The position numbers and the translations under genes are program-made. A DNA stretch of 14,970 bases from Treponema sp. UBA3662 (lineage in GTDB: Bacteria; Spirochaetota; Spirochaetia; Treponematales; Treponemataceae). This document shows, in pieces, positions 6,315-12,825 of this stretch; within the stretch, counting starts at the first letter, position 1; each line of letters begins with the position of its first letter. Below the pieces are notes generated by a model. It saw only the letters and a program-made list of their open reading frames with translations. It made no database searches and was not told where the DNA came from. The stretch is from contig DFJV01000045.1 in assembly GCA_002373205.1 (NCBI GenBank), forward strand, positions 28,156 through 43,125, written 5' to 3'.

Positions 6315-7070
6315 TTATGCTTGGCCTGTTAGTTCGAGTGCCTTTTCTTTTACTTTTGCAAAGACTGCTTTTTTGTCGCCTGCGTTTGCGCTAATCGTGC
6401 GGACAAAGACGCTTCCTGCGACCACTGCTTCCACGTAGGGGGCAAGTAGCTTTGACTGTGCACCGCTTGAGATTCCGAATCCGCCGTAGACTTTTGAGCC
6501 GCCCTGTGCAACTTGCTTTATGAAGTTTATTGTGCCGTCATCGATTTTTGTGTCGCTTCCTGTTATGCCCGTGCGCAGTGCCGCATAGATGTAGGGGAAT
6601 CCTGCGAGTGCCATTTTCTTTAGCCGGTCAGCGCTCATGCTGGGTGCTGCAACAGGAATGTTTTCCATGCCGTTTTCCCTGCATGCTTTTGTAAGGCCTT
6701 CGTCGCTGTCAAAGGGAAGGTCGGGGATTATCATGCCCTTAACACCAGATGCTGCTGCCTGTTTGCAGAAGTTTTCCACTCCGGGTGTGTAGACTAGGGA
6801 GCCGTAGCTCATAAGGTAGATTGTAACCGTTGGGAATAGTTGGTGGATTTTTGCAATAAAGGCAAGTCCGTCTTTTGTTTTGTACTTGCGGGAAAGAACT
6901 TCCGTGCAAGCCGTCTGGATTGCAGGTCCGTCTGCGCTTGGGTCGGAGAAGGGCAGCTGTATCTCTAGGATTTCCGCTCCGCCTTCCACAAGGGCTTTTG
7001 CCGCTTCCAAAGAAATTTCGTCTGTGGGGTAGCCAGCAACAAGATGTGCCATAAGTTTTATCTTTTCCAT
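6315..7070 (-). CDS. trpA: Tryptophan synthase alpha subunit
   Basis: It cleaves indole-3-glycerol phosphate to indole and glyceraldehyde-3-phosphate and passes indole to TrpB through a tunnel. The 251-residue TIM barrel (family about 250-270) keeps the catalytic acids: E36 in EILEIQLPFSD and D47 in PSADGPAIQ, equivalent to E49 and D60 of the E. coli enzyme. Phosphate-binding loops are present as ALRTGITG, YGGFGIS and VVAGSVFV. The start ATG at 7070 has GGAG six bases upstream. It lies 187 bases downstream of trpB, an unusually wide gap for this pair, which normally touch or overlap; the gap is filled by a tandem repeat. No trpE, D, C or F is in the window. Confidence 0.97.
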   Translation of the reverse strand: MEKIKLMAHLVAGYPTDEISLEAAKALVEGGAEILEIQLPFSDPSADGPAIQTACTEVLSRKYKTKDGLAFIAKIHQLFPTVTIYLMSYGSLVYTPGVENFCKQAAASGVKGMIIPDLPFDSDEGLTKACRENGMENIPVAAPSMSADRLKKMALAGFPYIYAALRTGITGSDTKIDDGTINFIKQVAQGGSKVYGGFGISSGAQSKLLAPYVEAVVAGSVFVRTISANAGDKKAVFAKVKEKALELTGQA

Positions 7071-7122
7071 AATAATCTCCAGTAATTTCCTGTTTGTTTT
7101 GCAGCATCTTTTCTTGCGTTCG

Positions 7123-7275
7123 GTTTTATTTGCTGCATTCAGTTTAATTTGCCACCGTCTGTTTAATTCGCTGCCTGCCGGTTCAATTTGCCGCCTGGCG
7201 GTTCAATATGCACCGTCAGTTCAAATTGCCAACGCCGGTTCAAATTGCAACGTCAGCTTAATTTGCTGCCATTGA
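7123..7275. repeat. Tandem array of eight 18-20 bp degenerate units between trpB and trpA
   Basis: On the plus strand, units begin at 7123, 7142, 7161, 7181, 7201, 7219, 7238 and 7256, with an approximate consensus GTTYAATTTGCNRCC plus a variable GTCA/GCCG tail. The last unit contains the trpB stop codon and its final codons. Read in the trpB direction every unit has the form GGCRGCAAATTRA, close to the 3' end of trpB. A more diverged ninth unit may lie near 7092. The array separates two genes that are usually coupled. Confidence 0.85.
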
Positions 7276-8565
7276 TTTTGCCTCGTGAATGTCCTTTGCA
7301 TTTTCAAGGCGTTCAATTTCTGCGTGAAGGAAGTTGATCCATTCTTTTGGGCGGAAGACCGGGCTTGTGATGAACACATCTTTGTCCCCGCGTCCGCTCA
7401 TGTTGATTACGATTGCCTGGTCACTTGGAATTTCTTTTGCAAGCTTTATGGCCGCGGCTCCTGCGTGGGAACTTTCCAGTGCAAAGAGAACACCCTCGTT
7501 TTTTGCAAAGAAGCTAACGGCATCAAGAGCTTCCTTGTCCAGTGCGCTTGTAAATTCCACACGGCCGGAAGCTCCCAGGGCTGCAAGCTGTGGTCCTATT
7601 CCGCAGTAGTCAAGTCCTGCGCTAATGCTTCTTGTAGGAAGGGACTGTCCGTCTTCGTCCAGAAGGAAACGGCTTTTGTAGCCTTGCATGATTCCTTCGC
7701 GGGAAGCGTTGCCCGTCATGCGGCTTGCGTTTTCTCCAATGCCTGGGCCAATGCCACCTGCTTCTACTGCGATAAGGCGGGGGCCTCCGTCTTTTACGCT
7801 TGTGTTTATAAATGGCTCAAAGAACCCGATTGAATTGCTTCCTCCACCGCAGCATGCAACCATTGCTCCTATTTTTATTCCGCGCTCTGCACACTGCTTT
7901 TTTACCTCGCATCCAATAACGCTTTGGAAGGTGCGTACAATGTCCGGGAAGGGGGCGGGTCCCAATGCTGACCCCAAGACGTAATGGGTTGAATCCGGGT
8001 TTGCTGCCCAGTCACGCATGGCTTCGTTTACTGCATCTTTTAGCGTGCGGCTTCCGCTTGTTACCGCGTGAACCTTTGCCCCGTAAAGTTCCATTGCCGC
8101 AACGTTTGGCTGCTGGCGGCGTACGTCAACTTCTCCCATGTAGACTGTGCATTCAAGTCCCAACTTTGCACAGGCGGCGGCGGTTGCAAGTCCGTGCTGG
8201 CCTGCTCCTGTTTCCGCAATGATTCTTTTCTTGCCCATGCGCTTTGCAAGCAGGCACTGGCCTATTGCGTTGTTGATTTTATGCGCACCTGTGTTTGCAA
8301 GGCCTTCCATCTTTATGTAAATCTGCGCTCCACCTAAAAGCTTTGTGGCTGTGGGGGCAAAGTAAAGAGGCGTTTCCCTTCCTATATAATCGCGTCGGAT
8401 TACCTCAAGCTCTTCAAGGAATGATTTGTCCTGCATGTAGGTCTTAAAGGCCTGCTCAAGTTCGTCTAGCGGGCGGCGCAGAACTTCCGCAACGTATTTT
8501 CCACCGAAGCGGTCAAAGAATCCCTTGTCCGAAGAAGTGTCTATTTTATTTGTACCCTGTTCCAT
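7258..8565 (-). CDS. trpB: Tryptophan synthase beta subunit
   Basis: PLP enzyme condensing indole with serine to tryptophan; partner of TrpA. The 435-residue protein has the PLP lysine K96 in GAHKINNA, the catalytic glutamate E118 in AETGAGQHG, the glycine-rich phosphate-binding segment CCGGGSNSIG, and SGRGDKD near the C-terminus. VLGSALGPAPFPDIVR and the SGSRTLKDA region are typical of the TrpA-dependent TrpB1 class; the N-terminus is about 10 residues longer than E. coli TrpB. The ATG at 8565 has AAGGAG at 8577-8572. It is first in the trpBA unit, behind a strong promoter overlapped by palindromic half-sites. The C-terminal tail after DIHEAKS (SMAAN) ends within the repeat array. Confidence 0.98.
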   Translation of the reverse strand: MEQGTNKIDTSSDKGFFDRFGGKYVAEVLRRPLDELEQAFKTYMQDKSFLEELEVIRRDYIGRETPLYFAPTATKLLGGAQIYIKMEGLANTGAHKINNAIGQCLLAKRMGKKRIIAETGAGQHGLATAAACAKLGLECTVYMGEVDVRRQQPNVAAMELYGAKVHAVTSGSRTLKDAVNEAMRDWAANPDSTHYVLGSALGPAPFPDIVRTFQSVIGCEVKKQCAERGIKIGAMVACCGGGSNSIGFFEPFINTSVKDGGPRLIAVEAGGIGPGIGENASRMTGNASREGIMQGYKSRFLLDEDGQSLPTRSISAGLDYCGIGPQLAALGASGRVEFTSALDKEALDAVSFFAKNEGVLFALESSHAGAAAIKLAKEIPSDQAIVINMSGRGDKDVFITSPVFRPKEWINFLHAEIERLENAKDIHEAKSMAAN

Positions 8566-8582
8566 GGGTGACTCCTTTTTAT

Positions 8583-8627
8583 GTTACTTTATGTAGTAAC
8601 AATAACATTTTTAATTGTTACTGTCAA
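8583..8627 (-). promoter_or_regulatory. trpBA promoter with overlapping palindromic operator-like sites
   Basis: Read on the minus strand: a perfect -35 TTGACA (8627-8622), a 17-base spacer and -10 TATTGT (8604-8599), giving a short leader of about 25-30 bases with no room for an attenuator or T-box. GTAACAAT (8596-8603) and ATTGTTAC (8614-8621) form a perfect inverted repeat across the spacer and -10 box. A third half-site, GTTAC (8583-8587), pairs with the shared middle one. The placement suits repression by a dimeric protein such as a TrpR-type regulator, but the sequence is not the enterobacterial trp operator. Confidence 0.7.
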
Positions 8628-8888
8628 TAGTATTTTTTTACTTTTTTCTTGCGGCGCTTTTTCCTGCTGTAGCCCTGCGTCCTAAAAGATGCTCTTGCCA
8701 TTTTTTTAGGGGCTTTCCGGGCAAATGTAAACCAAGCAGCGCCAAGGGTTCACGCAGCGAAGCTTCCAGCGGGGTGCGTCATTTGTTTAGGAAAAAGCTG
8801 GTGAGGTTTCTTAGGAAACTCATGGTAAAAAATAGCACGGATGCAATTTTTTACCAAGTGCCCCTCCGATTCCTGCCGTGCTTGCTCT

Positions 8889-8944
8889 GCTAAAACTCCT
8901 CCGGGGACTTTTGTTTTGTTGGCAAGAACCAGTAATTTGTTGCC
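8889..8944. repeat. Degenerate dispersed repeat, copy A
   Basis: It shares with copy B (9013-9068) the core TTTTGTTGGCAA...ACCA.TAA.TTGTTG and the upstream CTCC.GGGACTTTT-like block. On the minus strand both copies translate in one frame to NKLLV.ANK.K..GG. Confidence 0.65.
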
Positions 8945-9012
8945 TATTGCCCAGAAAAAAGCCATCCGTGTCTTTTTCCTGGGATTGCAGAATCGCAAGC
9001 AATTCTGCATGC

Positions 9013-9068
9013 GCTAAGACGCCCCTCCATGGGCTTTTATTTTGTTGGCAAATACCAATAACTTGTTG
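9013..9068. repeat. Degenerate dispersed repeat, copy B
   Basis: Second member of the pair described at 8889, offset 126 bases. In this copy the minus-strand frame stops after NKLLVFANKIKAHGGAS. Confidence 0.65.
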
Positions 9069-9195
9069 TTCCTTTAGATTTTACTATCTATTGAATTTTC
9101 ATGCCAAAAATTCTATAGTTATGTTCTAATTGGTTCTGTTTCGAGTTTTACGAAATATGTAATTATCGGGTTTTGCCTGCTAATCTGCTCTAAGA

Positions 9196-9260
9196 GACTA
9201 CTGGAGCCACATTCATAGCAAGCGCGTGTGAATGTTGCGTAGCAGTACAGTAATGACAGG
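9196..9260. repeat. Dispersed cruciform palindrome (copy R4)
   Basis: It has the same core as R3, with inner arms CCACATTCA (9207-9215) and TGAATGTTG (9229-9237), one mismatch. The outer arms are different in sequence but still complementary: TACTG (9199-9203) and CAGTA (9248-9252). It ends about 45 bases before the DUF3943 gene. Confidence 0.75.
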
Positions 9261-9304
9261 TCTGCATAAAATTCGAAATTTAATCTGTTTGGAATATACA
9301 TACT

Positions 9305-10849
9305 ATGGAAAAAAAGTTTTGTTTGCGCCGCTTGGGCCTTGTTTTTATATTGATTTCTTTTGTCTCTTTTCTGTCTTTTGCCCAAAGCGCTGTGGAAAAT
9401 GCTTCTTCTGCAGGCTCTGCCGGTTCTGTGGGGCAGGGTGCTGTTCAGCAGGATGTTGCTAATACTGGTGCTGCTAATGCTGATGCTGCAAACACTGATG
9501 GTACTAAGCAGAAGAAGGAAAAAAAGTCCGGGGATGACCTTGTTTTTGCAGAGCCAAGCCTTGCATCCGGACTTCTTTCTTTTTCCGAGATTACTCTCTT
9601 TAGCATAGGCCTTAACCAGTGGGACCGCCGTGTGCTTAAGGAAGAATATGCCCAGGTTAACTGGAGCACTATGAAGAAGAACCTTACTTCCAAATGGTTC
9701 TGGGATTACGATCCTTTTTCCACCAACCAGATTGGCCATCCCTACCAGGGGTCTATCTATTATTCCATGGCAAGATCCACTGGCTTTAACTACTGGCAGT
9801 CGCTTGCCTTTACGGTTTACGGAAGCACTCTTTGGGAACTTCTCTTTGAAACAGACCCGCCTTCCGTCCACGACGAGATAATGACCACCATACCGGCTTC
9901 TTTTTTGGGGGAATCCCTTCACCGCATGTATTTTATAACAAACGATTACCTGCCATTCCTTTCCTGGGTTGTAAGCCCTGCGGATGCGGTAAACCAGCTC
10001 TTGTTGGGTAAAAAACTAAAGAGGCCTGACGGGGATTTGACAGAGCTTTCTTTTTTTGCAGGAGCGGCTACTGGCGAAAATACCGTTCACACGGAAGACC
10101 CTCTTATTGGAACTGATTCAAGCGGGGTAAGTGGCAAGGCTATTGTTGGTCTTAACCTTGTCTACGGCTCTCCATACTACCACTTTACAAAAGAGCCTTT
10201 TGACCAGTTTGACTTTTACGGATTTGCGGCTCTTGAGCGTGACAGGGACTATTATGCAGTTCTTTTTGGCAATGCGCCTGTCTGGTCATGGGGAATCGTG
10301 CCCTTGGAAGACTATGGAACTACTCTTGCGGTTAAGCTGCACTACCATTACGCACAGGCTCCTTGCTTTAACTTTAACAACAACGCCCTTGGACTTAGCC
10401 TTGCACAGTCAATTCCTGCTGGGAGCTGGAAATTTAGCTGGGAGGCAAACCTTAACTGGGCATTTTTGGTTGGCGTGGACTACTACGCCCTTGATTCCAC
10501 AGGCAGCTATACGACTTCCGACGGTGAAGACAGAAGGGTTTTTGACTACGGCATGGGGGCAAATGCAGACCTTAAGTTCCGCCTGGAGCAGCCTGTTTTT
10601 GGAGACCTTAGTTTTTATGCAGGGCTTACCGCAGAACACACACTTCCGCCGGCAGTTATTCCTGAGGCATCCAGCGGTTATGCGCTCATGCTTTACGGAA
10701 AGGCAGAGTACAGCCACAAGATTGCCGGAATGTTTTCGCTTGGCTGCAACTACCTCTGGTACAAGAAGTGGGCCTGGTTCTACGATGATTACGACATGGA
10801 CCAGTTTGAGCAGATGGGCTCTGTATTTGTAAAGATTGACCTGCTGTAG
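9305..10849 (+). CDS. DUF3943 domain-containing envelope protein
   Basis: A 514-residue exported protein of unknown role. A signal peptide is clear: KK/RR at 3-9, a hydrophobic core 10-24 and likely cleavage after FLSFA (26). A low-complexity linker rich in Ala, Asn, Gly and Asp follows (about 28-66), then a Lys-rich patch. The DUF3943 core is near 140-215: NQIGHPYQGS (141-150), the GSTLWELLFE block, PPSVHDEI and SFLGESLHRM. The second half has alternating aromatic strands (YYHFTKEPFDQFDFYGF, FSWEANLNWAFLVGVDYY, SLGCNYLWYKKW) that suggest an outer-membrane beta barrel; it ends in KIDLL, not the usual terminal aromatic. The Shine-Dalgarno is poor (TTGGAA about 12 bases before the ATG). It stands alone, with repeats on both sides. 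Confidence 0.85.
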   Translation: MEKKFCLRRLGLVFILISFVSFLSFAQSAVENASSAGSAGSVGQGAVQQDVANTGAANADAANTDGTKQKKEKKSGDDLVFAEPSLASGLLSFSEITLFSIGLNQWDRRVLKEEYAQVNWSTMKKNLTSKWFWDYDPFSTNQIGHPYQGSIYYSMARSTGFNYWQSLAFTVYGSTLWELLFETDPPSVHDEIMTTIPASFLGESLHRMYFITNDYLPFLSWVVSPADAVNQLLLGKKLKRPDGDLTELSFFAGAATGENTVHTEDPLIGTDSSGVSGKAIVGLNLVYGSPYYHFTKEPFDQFDFYGFAALERDRDYYAVLFGNAPVWSWGIVPLEDYGTTLAVKLHYHYAQAPCFNFNNNALGLSLAQSIPAGSWKFSWEANLNWAFLVGVDYYALDSTGSYTTSDGEDRRVFDYGMGANADLKFRLEQPVFGDLSFYAGLTAEHTLPPAVIPEASSGYALMLYGKAEYSHKIAGMFSLGCNYLWYKKWAWFYDDYDMDQFEQMGSVFVKIDLL

Positions 10850-10854
10850 TGTAG

Positions 10855-11121
10855 AAGGTAAGTGCAAATCTAAATGAAGCTTAGCAGGTATTAATTTAAA
10901 TGCGCAAGCACTTCCATTCCCGGCTGAAAACGCGTCAAAAAAGCAAGGGTTGTTTACAACCCCAAGCGCAGATACAAGGTATCTGACTCCCTTCGGGGCT
11001 TGAAGCTACGCTGCCGGGTTCGCACCGCGCAAATGCTTTTTTGCCACGTTTTCAGCCTCCATTCCAGTGCTTCCGCACATTTTTTTGCTGCATTGCATCC
11101 CCTGTTCATCGCACTTACCTT
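10855..11121. repeat. Large diverged inverted repeat enclosing small hairpins
   Basis: Outer arms AAGGTAAGTGC (10855-10865) and GCACTTACCTT (11111-11121) are perfect. Next inward are AAGCACT (10906-10912) and AGTGCTT (11066-11072), also perfect. Innermost, 10922-10945 pairs with 11034-11057 at 22 of 24 positions. Between arms two and three both sides carry TCCATTCC in the same orientation (10913-10920 and 11058-11065). The 88-base middle has hairpins at 10947-10962, 10971-10983 and a CCC-TTCG-GGG tetraloop at 10989-10998. Confidence 0.75.
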
Positions 11122-11212
11122 TGCAAGTTCTGGAAGAAGGGAAAAATGATGCAGGATGCTTTTGCATAACGATTATATACTAAAGTTGAAGTTTCCCCCA
11201 ACCAACATACTC

Positions 11213-11288
11213 CGCCATGGAGCACCTTTAGTCCCGCGCGAGCGGGATGAGGGTTACCGAAGTGCGGAACGGCGGTGGCGCAAGGGCA
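11213..11288. repeat. CCTTTAGTCCCG hairpin element, copy 2
   Basis: It shares CCTTTAGTCCCG, GGGATGAG and CGAAGTGCGGAA with 3991-4091. The inner hairpin is CCCGC-GCGA-GCGGG, and the ends CCGCC (11212-11216) and GGCGG (11271-11275) are inverted. The spacer sequence between hairpin and tail differs from copy 1. Confidence 0.6.
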
Positions 11289-11359
11289 TGTCCTGTCGAA
11301 TTAGCCAGGGAATAAAATGGTAGAAGGGTTAAGTCTTAGTCCTGAAGAAAAATTAAAAG

Positions 11360-11388
11360 TTGAATTTACGTTGCAAATTTGCTAATAT
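11360..11388 (+). promoter_or_regulatory. Possible promoter giving a leaderless lipoprotein mRNA
   Basis: TTGAAT (11360-11365), a 17-base spacer and TAATAT (11383-11388) would place the start at or next to the ATG at 11395. No Shine-Dalgarno is present. A better-matching TATAAT (11386-11391) overlaps but would start transcription inside the gene, so the exact box is uncertain. Confidence 0.3.
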
Positions 11389-11394
11389 AATGCC

Positions 11395-12723
11395 ATGAAA
11401 AACATTATCCTAAAAGTTGCAGCAGTTTTTGCGGCTTTGTTTATTTTTGTATTGACTTCATGTTCGGGAATTATTGGCTACAGCGTAGTCCTTTGGAACA
11501 TTGGTGATCAGAAGATTACCGACGGTACAGTTGTTCCCGTGTATTTAAAGTCTAACATTTCTCATGTTTACGTAATTTCTGCCCCTGATTCAGAGGAAAA
11601 GATAGAAGTTCCGCTGTGGAAGCTTTCCGAGCCCAAGTCTAAGGGTAAGGCAAAGAAGCTTGCCAAGCAGTACCGCGACTACGAGAATCAGTATGCCCGC
11701 TGCAAGCTTGACGGTCTTCCCATCCGTGCTGAACCCAACAATGTTGCCCGACAGATTTACCGTCTGCGCAAGGGTGAAGTTATCCGCGCTCTGGAAAAGG
11801 GTGAGGGTAGTGCGCCTACAAACGGTGCTACAAAGCTTGAGGGTGACTGGCTGCACGTTCTTACTTCCAACGGTGTCTGGGGCTGGTGCTTTAGCCTTAA
11901 CCTGGAGCTTTTTGCCATGAAGGACGACGGTTCCTTTAACGCTGGCAACGAGGCTGCTGCTGTTTCCAAGCTGGACGACCTGCTTTCTGGAGTTCTTGAG
12001 GAAAAGTGGTATCCTGAATATTACGAGTCCATGCACAAGAAGGGCCGCGTGGATCTTAACTACGTAAAGCCGAGCTACGGTTTTGAGGTTAACACGGAGA
12101 ACAAATCTGTGCGCCTTGACCTTCCTAATACCAGTGTTTCCTATAAATATTCGGATGTAAAGCGTGCTGGTAACGGAATCTACGACTTTAAGGACACTCC
12201 CATCCATATTTCCATAAAGGATGCCAATACCATAAACGTCCGCTACAGTGACGACTCTGGTATTACAAAGAGCCAGAATATGCTTTCTTCCCAGGTGATT
12301 GACCCCGCTTCCCTTATTGCTGGCGAAAAGTCAAGAAGGGCTGGTGCTTATTCTTCCCTGCGCTCATCGGGGCCTGACTATTCAAGTTCCAACTACGGCA
12401 TGATTGCATTCTCCGCAGACAACAGGTTTACTTGGAGCGGTTATTCAATTCTTGTGCCTTCCGTAATTCCTGAGGATGCCGGCAATTCCGGTTCTGTTTC
12501 TTTCCCCTACTTCTTGCCTTCTAACCTTAAGGGCGAGTGGAGCGGTGTGCTTACTCTTACCTTTGCAAAGGGTGCAGAGGTTAACTTGCTTTACAAACTG
12601 GACGGAACTGGCTTGCGTCTTTCTCCGGCCAGGGTTGTTACCGTGGAAAATCCGTCCAACGGCTTTAAGGAGTCTTCTGTGTCCAAATCAAGCGGCTCTT
12701 TGGAGATGTTCTTCCACAAGTAG
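11395..12723 (+). CDS. Lipoprotein with SH3-like domain
   Basis: A 442-residue predicted lipoprotein. The N-terminus has K at 2 and 7, a hydrophobic core and a lipobox ending LTSC with the modifiable cysteine at 23, within the relaxed spirochaete pattern. An SH3b-like domain spans about 100-172: CKLDGLPIRAEPN, a LRKGEVIRALEKGEG strand pair, DWLHVLTSNGVWGWCF. Such modules often bind peptidoglycan or peptides, but no ligand is shown here. The N-terminal part (about 30-75, VVPVYLKSNISHVYVIS) may be a second small beta module. The C-terminal 200 residues are beta-rich with no domain I recognise. The start is fixed by the signal peptide although no Shine-Dalgarno precedes it. It ends 102 bases before the ABC-F gene. 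Confidence 0.85.
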   Translation: MKNIILKVAAVFAALFIFVLTSCSGIIGYSVVLWNIGDQKITDGTVVPVYLKSNISHVYVISAPDSEEKIEVPLWKLSEPKSKGKAKKLAKQYRDYENQYARCKLDGLPIRAEPNNVARQIYRLRKGEVIRALEKGEGSAPTNGATKLEGDWLHVLTSNGVWGWCFSLNLELFAMKDDGSFNAGNEAAAVSKLDDLLSGVLEEKWYPEYYESMHKKGRVDLNYVKPSYGFEVNTENKSVRLDLPNTSVSYKYSDVKRAGNGIYDFKDTPIHISIKDANTINVRYSDDSGITKSQNMLSSQVIDPASLIAGEKSRRAGAYSSLRSSGPDYSSSNYGMIAFSADNRFTWSGYSILVPSVIPEDAGNSGSVSFPYFLPSNLKGEWSGVLTLTFAKGAEVNLLYKLDGTGLRLSPARVVTVENPSNGFKESSVSKSSGSLEMFFHK

Positions 12724-12763
12724 TTTTGCTTTTTTGTATTTTGTTTAGATTTGAATTTGATTT

Positions 12764-12815
12764 AGGGAGCTTCTAAAAGTTTCTGTTTTAGGGTTCCCCT
12801 TAATGAGATTTTTTT
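12764..12815 (+). terminator. Weak terminator or attenuator before the ABC-F gene
   Basis: CTAAAA (12773-12778) pairs with TTTTAG (12786-12791), extended outward by wobble pairs and GGG/CCC at the base. Seven T follow at 12809-12815, nine bases beyond the stem. ABC-F genes are often controlled by leader attenuation, but no leader peptide was found. Confidence 0.3.
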
Positions 12816-12825
12816 GGAGTAACTG

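Larger units (their letters stand above)
8630..9304. other. Gene-free region with hairpins and dispersed repeats
   Basis: Between the trpBA promoter and the DUF3943 gene no reading frame is convincing. Contents: a CCTAAAA/TTTTAGG hairpin (8681-8710), a perfect 10-bp hairpin GGTAAAAAAT/ATTTTTTACC (8824-8855), the repeat pair at 8889-8944 and 9013-9068, a GCAGAAT/ATTCTGC hairpin (8987-9008), and palindrome R4 (9196-9260). A minus-strand frame at 9010-8750 exists only because it crosses one member of the repeat pair. Confidence 0.7.
10850..11394. other. Gene-free region with a large inverted repeat and a hairpin element
   Basis: No coding frame is supported. The stretch holds the diverged inverted repeat 10855-11121, the CCTTTAGTCCCG element at 11213-11288 and the start region of the lipoprotein gene. 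Bases 11122-11212 and 11289-11350 show nothing recognisable. Confidence 0.7.

Noticed and set aside
7123..7275. CRISPR-like array
   Set aside because: Units are contiguous, 18-20 bp and degenerate, without unique spacers and without cas genes.
7285..7833. 182-codon plus-strand frame opposite trpB
   Set aside because: Shadow of trpB codon bias; cysteine-rich with no recognisable domain and no ribosome binding site noted.
8566..8598. T-box or leader-peptide attenuator for trpBA
   Set aside because: The predicted leader is about 25-30 bases, without a Trp-codon run or T-box motif.
8750..9010. 86-codon minus-strand frame as a gene
   Set aside because: Apart from the repeat-derived NKLLV segment nothing supports coding, and it contains several hairpins; treated as repeat sequence.
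9119..9922. 267-codon minus-strand frame opposite the DUF3943 gene
   Set aside because: It lies antisense to a well-supported gene, crosses repeat R4 and has low-complexity, non-protein-like composition.
10999..11033. GGGTTCGCACC resembling a tRNA T-arm
   Set aside because: No cloverleaf, anticodon arm or acceptor pairing could be formed around it; it lies in the middle of the inverted repeat.
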